DNA from: Chara braunii
Lineage: Eukaryota > Streptophyta > Charophyceae > Charales > Characeae
Length of the DNA: 22,154 bases
Assembly (NCBI GenBank): GCA_003427395.1
Contig: BFEA01000189.1
Span: 2,464,567-2,486,720 of the forward strand
Direction: 5' to 3'
Of this stretch, positions 16,558-22,154 are shown piece after piece. The notes under the pieces are model-generated. The model ran no database searches. It had not been told where the DNA came from and worked only from the letters and a program-made list of their open reading frames with translations. The stretch's first letter is position 1. Every line of letters begins with the position of its first letter. The translations under genes and the position numbers were made by a program.

Positions 16558-16572
16558 GGACTGAGCAGTGGT
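16558..16572 (+). repeat. LINE target-site duplication, left copy
   Basis: GGACTGAGCAGTGGT here matches GGATTGAGCAGTGGT at 21659-21673 with one mismatch (14 of 15). The two copies bracket the LINE exactly, the right one directly after its poly-A tail. Confidence 0.9.
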
Positions 16573-16580
16573 TTAGAGAA

Positions 16581-16724
16581 ATGCAACTGTTGAAGGTTAA
16601 AGCTAGTAATTTTTGGTCTGAGACAGATGTTGCCACCATATTCGTAAGACTTTTGAGTCATAATATATTGGAAGATGGTGGTGCATTAGATCAGGGGATG
16701 TGGCAACCATTGAGAGAATCATGA
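16581..16724 (+). pseudogene. Possible ORF1 C-terminal remnant of the LINE
   Basis: A 47-codon frame (MQLLKVKASNFWSETDVATI...) ends at TGA 16722-16724, about 85 bp before the ORF2 start, and remains open back to the insertion point. Its position fits the end of an L1 ORF1. No RNA-binding motif is visible in so short a piece, so this is inferred from position. Confidence 0.35.
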
Positions 16725-16809
16725 GTCCCCTAATTAGTGGTATATTTCCAGTAAACCTTCCTATCTTAAAAAATGGTCAATGAATGGTTATAAATAGCAA
16801 CATAAAACA

Positions 16810-19800
16810 ATGGAGGGAATCAAAGTAATTGATGCATTATATAATAAGGATAAGGATTTGAGGTTACTAAGAAGGAAAGCAGACTTGGATTTGAGGACGG
16901 TGAATGTTAATGGACTAGCATCAGCTCATCATACAAAAAAACAGGCAATCTACGACCAGTTAAAAGGTATAGGGGGAAGAGACTGGCCTGATGTAATATG
17001 TATCCAGGAAACTCACCTGATAAACACGGATGTGCATAATCATACACATAAGGTAATATGGTCATACCAAGCCTTTACGGCTTATGCACCAAGGCCTGGT
17101 AGTGTGGGGGTAGCTATTTAGATCCCCCCAAATTCCAAGGCGGATCCCATTTATGCAGAAGTCGATAAAGAGGAAGGAAGATGGGCCTTCGTACTAGTAA
17201 TGTTTGAAATAGAGGTGGTATGCATCCTATGTGTATATGGGCCTAATGAGGTAGGTGAAAGACAAAAATTCTTCAAGTCCCTTCCTCGCCTACCACAGGG
17301 GATTCCGGTTATTATAGCAGGAGATTTTAATGCAGCACCAAATCGACACCTGGATATATTACACATTTCATCCCCATGTCCTGGGTATATTGAGTCAGAT
17401 GAGATAATAATAAACACTCTATGTCATTCTCTCAATGTCTTTGATGCTTATAGAAGACTCAATCCTACTCAGAGGTCGTTTTCCTGCTTTAGAAAGGGTC
17501 AATCTAGTCGAGGATCTAAATCTCGTATTGACCTTATCCTAATATCGAAAGAATTGCAAGGGGCTATACAGTTTGCAGAGATCTTTCCGAAAAGTCCATT
17601 ATCGGGACTAGACCATGCTATGTGTGTAGCAGTTCTATCTTTCAGAAAAAAAAACAGATCAGGGAAAAATATTTTATAAACTGAATACATCCCATCTAAA
17701 GATTGAAAACTTTATTTCCTTTATTAAGGAGGTATGGACCTTCTGGCGTAATCAACGAAACCTCATACAAGATGATGTTAATTGGTTCAACAATGGTCTA
17801 GCATTTCTAGGACGTAAATGCAATGAATATTCTAAACTTCTTGCCTCTCAAAGACACTATAAAGAAACATGTTTGCATCAGAGGATTCAACAGCTCCAAC
17901 AATAGGAGAATGAACCTGATGAGAAGGAAATTTTATAACCTCTTGCTCAAGAAATAAAAGAACTAGAAGATCAGTTGTTGGCTTAAATGGAATACAGGTG
18001 GCAAGGAATAAGAATTAGAGGTAAGTTAAGAAAACATCAAATGGAAGGGGAGATGGATGCAAGATCTTTTTCTTTGGCCAAAATAAATTCATGTCGCATA
18101 ATTATTGAAGGCCTAGAAGACCCCTTCCCTAGGAATCTTCCATTGGTCACATCCTCAGCATCATGTATGAAAATAGCTAGACATTTCTTCCAAGATCTCT
18201 TTAAGTCAGAAACTAAAAGCATCCCATAAATTCAAAGAATTAAGGAAATAGAAGATTTTCTTATGCCTATGGGCAAAGCATTAACTAAAGAACAAAGAGT
18301 GGAGTTAGAAATGTATGTTTCAAAGGAGGAAATATAGACAACACTAATGCTTATGGAAGAGGAAAAGACTCCGGGCATTGATGGGTTCCCCAAGGAATTT
18401 TTGGAATCCTCATGGGATTTCCTTTCACAAGACCTCATGGAATTTTACCATGCAGTTTGGAACTCGGGACAAATGGGAGAACTTGTAGGCCAATAGATCT
18501 TAACTCTGCTCTATAAAAAGGGGGATAAAACAAACATTTGTAACTATCGTTCTATCACCCTACTAACGGTGGTCTACAAATTGATGGCGAGAACCTTAGC
18601 CAATAGACTTTCTAAAGTCATTGCTGAAATTATCCATCCAGAGCACACAGGGTTTATCACAGGAAGGAATATCCAAGATAATATACTATTAGTCAATGAG
18701 TTGATTAGGATATCACATCAATCCAAACATAACGCGGCCTTCATATTTATAGATTTTGAGAAAACTTACGGTCATGTGGATTGGTTATTTCTAGATAAAT
18801 GTTTAGAAAAATTTAATTTCAGTCTAAATTTTAGAAGATGGGTGAAAATTACATAGGAATGCTACAAATAGGGTAATGGTAAGTGAAAATATAGCTCCCC
18901 TTATTTCTTTACAGAGATCAGTAAGAGAAGGGGACCCAATTGCCCCATATCTTTTTGTCATAATCATGGAGGCTTTGGCAGCTAACCTCAGACAACATAA
19001 GGATATAAAAAAATTCAAGTGTCATCTATTCTAGAGGAAGCTATTCCAGTTTGCTCTCTCTTTGCTGATGACCTATCACTGATGGTAGAAGCATCTAAAA
19101 TGAATATGGAAGTTATAAGCAGTCTGATGGATAAGTTTTGTAGACTATCTGACATGAGGGTAAATTGGGGTAATAAAACGATGGGATGGTGGATTCATCA
19201 TCAAGGAGTAAGGCCCTCTGAACTACCCAAAGTAAAATGGCTTTCACTAGATACTCCTATTAGGGTATTGGGCATTTCTTTTTCGACAACAGGAAAACCA
19301 GCAAATAATGATGAATGTATATCCAAACAGACATATGCTAAGCTGGAACTGTGGAAGGGAAAACATACTTCTCTTTTTGGTCGTACTCTGCTAATCAATA
19401 ATGTGGTCCTAGCCTCAATCTGGTATAAATCAGCAATATGGGCGTTAAAAAACAAAGAACTAAAGACCCTGCAACGTCAACTATCTTTCCTTTTATGGAA
19501 AGGCAACCATGAGCTTGATAAAGTAATTAGTAGGGTAACATGGCAATCAGTGATACGACCCAAGGTCAGGGGTGGGTTAGGCATTATTGATCCTTCCTTA
19601 CAAGCTATGACCCTATCAATCCAATGGATTAAACGCCTACTATTTAATCCCCAAACCCCTTGGAGTGGATTGGCTTGGAAACAAATCAGACGTCTGGCAC
19701 CAAAGACACCTTACAACATAGACTCAATGATGTGGCTTGAAAACAGGTTTTGGACCATTCCAAGAGGGATAAAAAATGAACCTATGGATCAAAGGGTATC

Positions 19801-21422
19801 AAATAGGAGGGCGGCAAAAATGAATTTAGATAATGATTCGTTTTGGACTAACCTCATTAAAATATGGTGGAGTACCATTAACAGACCAAAACTCCCCTCA
19901 TAGATGGGAAGAGGTATGTCGACAACCACTTTTTGATAATAGACTTCTTAAAGATCCTCAAGGATGTGTCCTTTACTGTGAAGATTCTCCCTGGAAAGGG
20001 TGGGTTAAACATTGTATTGTTAGAATAAAAGACATCTGGAACAATGAAGAGAAAGAGTGGATTACCCCTTCTCAGTTACAGATTCACCTTAGATATTGCC
20101 ATCACTCTGAAAAAACCTTAGAAAATTTGATTGATTGGATGCCTTTGGATTGGGTAAGGATCCTAAAAAAGGGCCCTTAGTTAATAAAAGGTGACTAAGT
20201 GGCTATGAAGGATAAGTAAAAAACCATAGGTAGTATTGTAATAGTTCTGGAAGATGAAAAAATTCTTCTCACCACCTATGAAATGGATAATAACCAAACT
20301 CTTATAATCAAGGACCAGAATAATATAGAAAAGGTGGCAAAAGAGCAGGTATTCAGAATCAGAGTATTGAAGAACAAAGGCAAATGGGTAGCATTTAAAC
20401 CAAATACACCTATCTGTCATCTACCTCTTGATCCTGCAAATTGGAAATGGTCTAATATAGGAAGGAGAGGAAAAGGGTATTCTTGTACTCTTCATACGTT
20501 AACAGTAAAGTGCACTTATAGGATGCTTCGCCCTAAGATTCTTTTAAAGGACAAGGTTGAAGAAAGATGGATGAAGCATCTTAATGCAAATAAAGAATCA
20601 CTAAGGAAGGTAAAATGGTTTAGTAAGACCAAAATTAAACCAGCAAAAGTGGCTTCACTCCAATGGCAAATAGAGCATAGATGTCTACCCACAAATGACT
20701 GGCTTGTAGATAGAACGACTTTGGAACAAAGAGGGATAGCGCTTCCATGGTGTAAATTTTGTAAATCTGCATTTCCTTCCAAGTTAATTCCGGAGACAAT
20801 CGAGCATGTATTCTTACAATGTCCTGGGGCAATTTGGCTATGGAGATGGTGGGACCATATTTGATCTAATTTGGAAACAAAAGTCCAATGGCCATGGGAT
20901 TGGAGAGCCCTTCTTCTTGAAACCTGGTCCCCTGAATTTATTGATGAATTCTCACAAAATGTATTCAATATGGGTAGGAGAGCGGTTTTATGGGCAATTT
21001 GGATGAGAAGATGTACGAATGAAATGGAAGGAGCCAGACTAGATGGACCAGAATTCACTGACACAGTTAAGCAACAAATTCAAACTGATATCAATATAAA
21101 ATGGGAACAGTCTAAAGAAAAAATAAAATTTATATCCTCACCAAAGGAAATCCTGCAGCACATTCAACGATTCAACCAATGCTGGCTAGGAGGAACCCAG
21201 GGGGAGGAAATGGGGAAGGTTGAATGGGAAGGGGCAAGGAGAGGAGAAGAGGAAAAGTTGAGAAAGGATTATAAGCTTGTGTTTAATGATTGGACAATGA
21301 TTGATCCAACTATTCCTTTACGTCCACTTTTCGATTTCCCAAACCCTTTTCCCCCCTCAACATTAAGTCTGAATGAAATCAAGAGGATATTCATGATAGC
21401 CACATTTAGGTTAATTAGGTAG
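16810..21422 (+). pseudogene. L1 ORF2 (endonuclease-reverse transcriptase), multiply disrupted
   Basis: ORF2 nicks target DNA and reverse-transcribes the element's RNA at the nick. The endonuclease part (16810-17679) keeps VNVNGL, QETH, YGPN, GDFN, SRIDLI and GLDHA. The reverse transcriptase part shows TPGIDGF (18370s), the LLYKKGDKTNICNYRSI block (18510s), IDFEKTYGHVDW, GDPIAPYLF (18930s) and the catalytic FADD (19060s). The C-terminal part (20560-20850) has LPTNDWL, then CKFC and EHVFLQC, the CCHC zinc knuckle of plant L1 elements. Disruptions: in-frame stops at 17119, 17903, 17936, 17984, 18227, 18335, 18494, 18854, 20178, 20196, 20217 and 20862, and frameshifts near 17650 (A run), 18865, 19010 (A run) and 19860-19900. 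It cannot make an active protein. The last frame ends at 21420-21422. Confidence 0.93.
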
Positions 21423-21621
21423 AATCTGATAGATAAGAAGGGAAGAGTGCTAGAATGAACCAGATAGATATGGCGCCTTAAGGGGTGAAGAGGCACTTCT
21501 CATCCACCTCTATAGTTCAAGCATAATGTTTTTTCATTCATGTATTAATGTATTCATCTATTCAAGGGACACTGGACCCGGTTTCCAGCAGGTGTTGCTC
21601 CCCACCAATAGATGGAGCTAA

Positions 21622-21625
<4 letters not shown>
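21423..21625 (+). other. LINE 3' UTR
   Basis: This noncoding stretch lies between the last ORF2 stop and the poly-A tail. It contains TTGTTCAAG-like and ATGTATTAATGTATTCAT words but no AATAAA signal, so the tail may use a variant signal. Confidence 0.7.
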
Positions 21626-21658
<33 letters not shown>

Positions 21659-21662
<4 letters not shown>

Positions 21663-21673
21663 TGAGCAGTGGT
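21659..21673 (+). repeat. LINE target-site duplication, right copy
   Basis: GGATTGAGCAGTGGT follows the last A of the poly-A tail and matches the left copy at 16558-16572 with a single C/T difference. Confidence 0.9.
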
Positions 21674-22089
21674 GGGGATCAGACGCCGACAGTGGCAGGG
21701 CCTTGTGGCAGGGCCTTATAACTATGGTTGTCGGTGGTTTTGACAGATTGGGGACTGGGCCCGGAGCGGCCAGTTGAGAGAATTTTGTATTTTGAAGGCG
21801 AACTTTTTTGTCCATTGCTGCTTTGTCCCCGTGTGATGTGTGCATGACTCCAAAGGTTGGGTTATCTGTTATGCATGTCGGGTACTAAAGCCTATGGATG
21901 TTGAATGGTTCATTGAAGACTCTATGCGTATGAGCGTGTGTATGCGCCTCTGGGCCTGATGAGCGGAATTATCGAGGTATCGAGTGTCGATTGCTTGCAT
22001 GAGGGCATGAATGCATCGTTCCTTCCCATCTCCCTTTCTTTTTGATTATTTGTGTGAGTGTGAGTGATACACGCCAACCTCCTTTCGTC
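21674..22089. other. Flank downstream of the LINE, no supported gene
   Basis: This is the continuation of the sequence interrupted by the LINE, so probably intron of the gene starting at 16432 if that gene is real. A 13-bp tandem duplication of GTGGCAGGGCCTT lies at about 21690-21718. No exon could be supported. Confidence 0.4.
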
Positions 22090-22090
22090 G

Positions 22091-22154
<64 letters not shown>
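22090..22154 (+). repeat. (CT)n microsatellite at the window end
   Basis: Almost pure CT dinucleotides with one TTT interruption. The tract runs off the window, so its full length is unknown. Confidence 0.98.

Larger units (their letters stand above)
16573..21658 (+). mobile_element. L1-type LINE retrotransposon, degenerate, with poly-A tail
   Basis: A 5.09-kb non-LTR retrotransposon bounded by 15-bp target-site duplications and ending in 33 A residues (21626-21658). Order: tail of an upstream frame, apurinic endonuclease, reverse transcriptase, C-terminal zinc-knuckle domain, about 200-bp 3' UTR, poly-A. No room remains for a full ORF1, so the copy appears 5'-truncated within or near the end of ORF1. 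It lies in the sense direction in the putative first intron of the gene starting at 16432. Its AT-rich composition contrasts with the GC-rich sequence just upstream. Confidence 0.95.

Noticed and set aside
16810-21422. TAA/TAG read as glutamine throughout
   Set aside because: The LINE alone would allow it, but the HSP70 encodes nearly 30 Gln without a single TAA/TAG, and the LINE also has frameshifts, so decay is the simpler reading.

Overview
This is a eukaryotic nuclear window, most likely from the green plant lineage. A streptophyte alga with a large, repeat-rich genome (of the Chara kind) is my guess, but nothing here proves it. The evidence is plant-type U6 snRNA sequence, tRNA-derived SINE-like modules, a plant-style L1 LINE with a C-terminal zinc-knuckle domain, type III hammerhead ribozymes of the plant retrozyme kind, and a first exon that looks like a plastid transit peptide. 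There are few genes. Most of the window is repeats, low-complexity tracts and decayed mobile elements.

Layout. 1-1330: no supported gene; degenerate repeated words. 1339-1845: AT-rich sequence with about 20 isolated Ns. 2175-2606: a tandem duplication of about 215 bp. 2957-3214: a possible small inverted-repeat element. 3690-4130: a degenerate GATCGGAT-type repeat. 4748-4899: an 11-bp minisatellite. 5266-5312: a reverse-strand U6 fragment. 5350-5411: a perfect 31-bp duplication. 5860-7050: three tandem units of about 0.34-0.47 kb that run up to the end of the gene. 7049-9265 (minus): an intact intronless 738-aa HSP70-family protein with a complete ATPase site, an altered linker and no normal helical lid. 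10127-10230: a U6 pseudogene with an A-rich tail and candidate target-site duplication. 10461-10613: a foldback. 10949-11068: a degenerate 5S-like segment.

11388-13030 is the most unusual part. Two complete type III hammerhead ribozyme motifs lie in tandem (cleavage sites predicted after 12127 and 12350, 223 nt apart). Two opposite-strand copies have deleted or truncated ribozymes, and the block also holds a perfect 51-bp and a perfect 55-bp inverted repeat. This suggests a retrozyme-like, self-cleaving RNA-encoding repeat, with no recognisable protein of its own.

13030-16000 holds poly-A/AAT tracts, SINE modules and a 319-bp foldback element with 75-bp arms. 16000-16542 looks like a CpG-rich promoter with a TATA box and a 37-codon first exon followed by a splice donor. 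An L1 element (16573-21658, poly-A tail, 15-bp target-site duplication) lies just inside the putative intron. It is broken by at least a dozen stops and frameshifts. The window ends in a (CT)n microsatellite.

The only intact protein gene is the HSP70. The probable plastid-protein gene is seen only through its first exon. The other elements are independent insertions and do not form a pathway.
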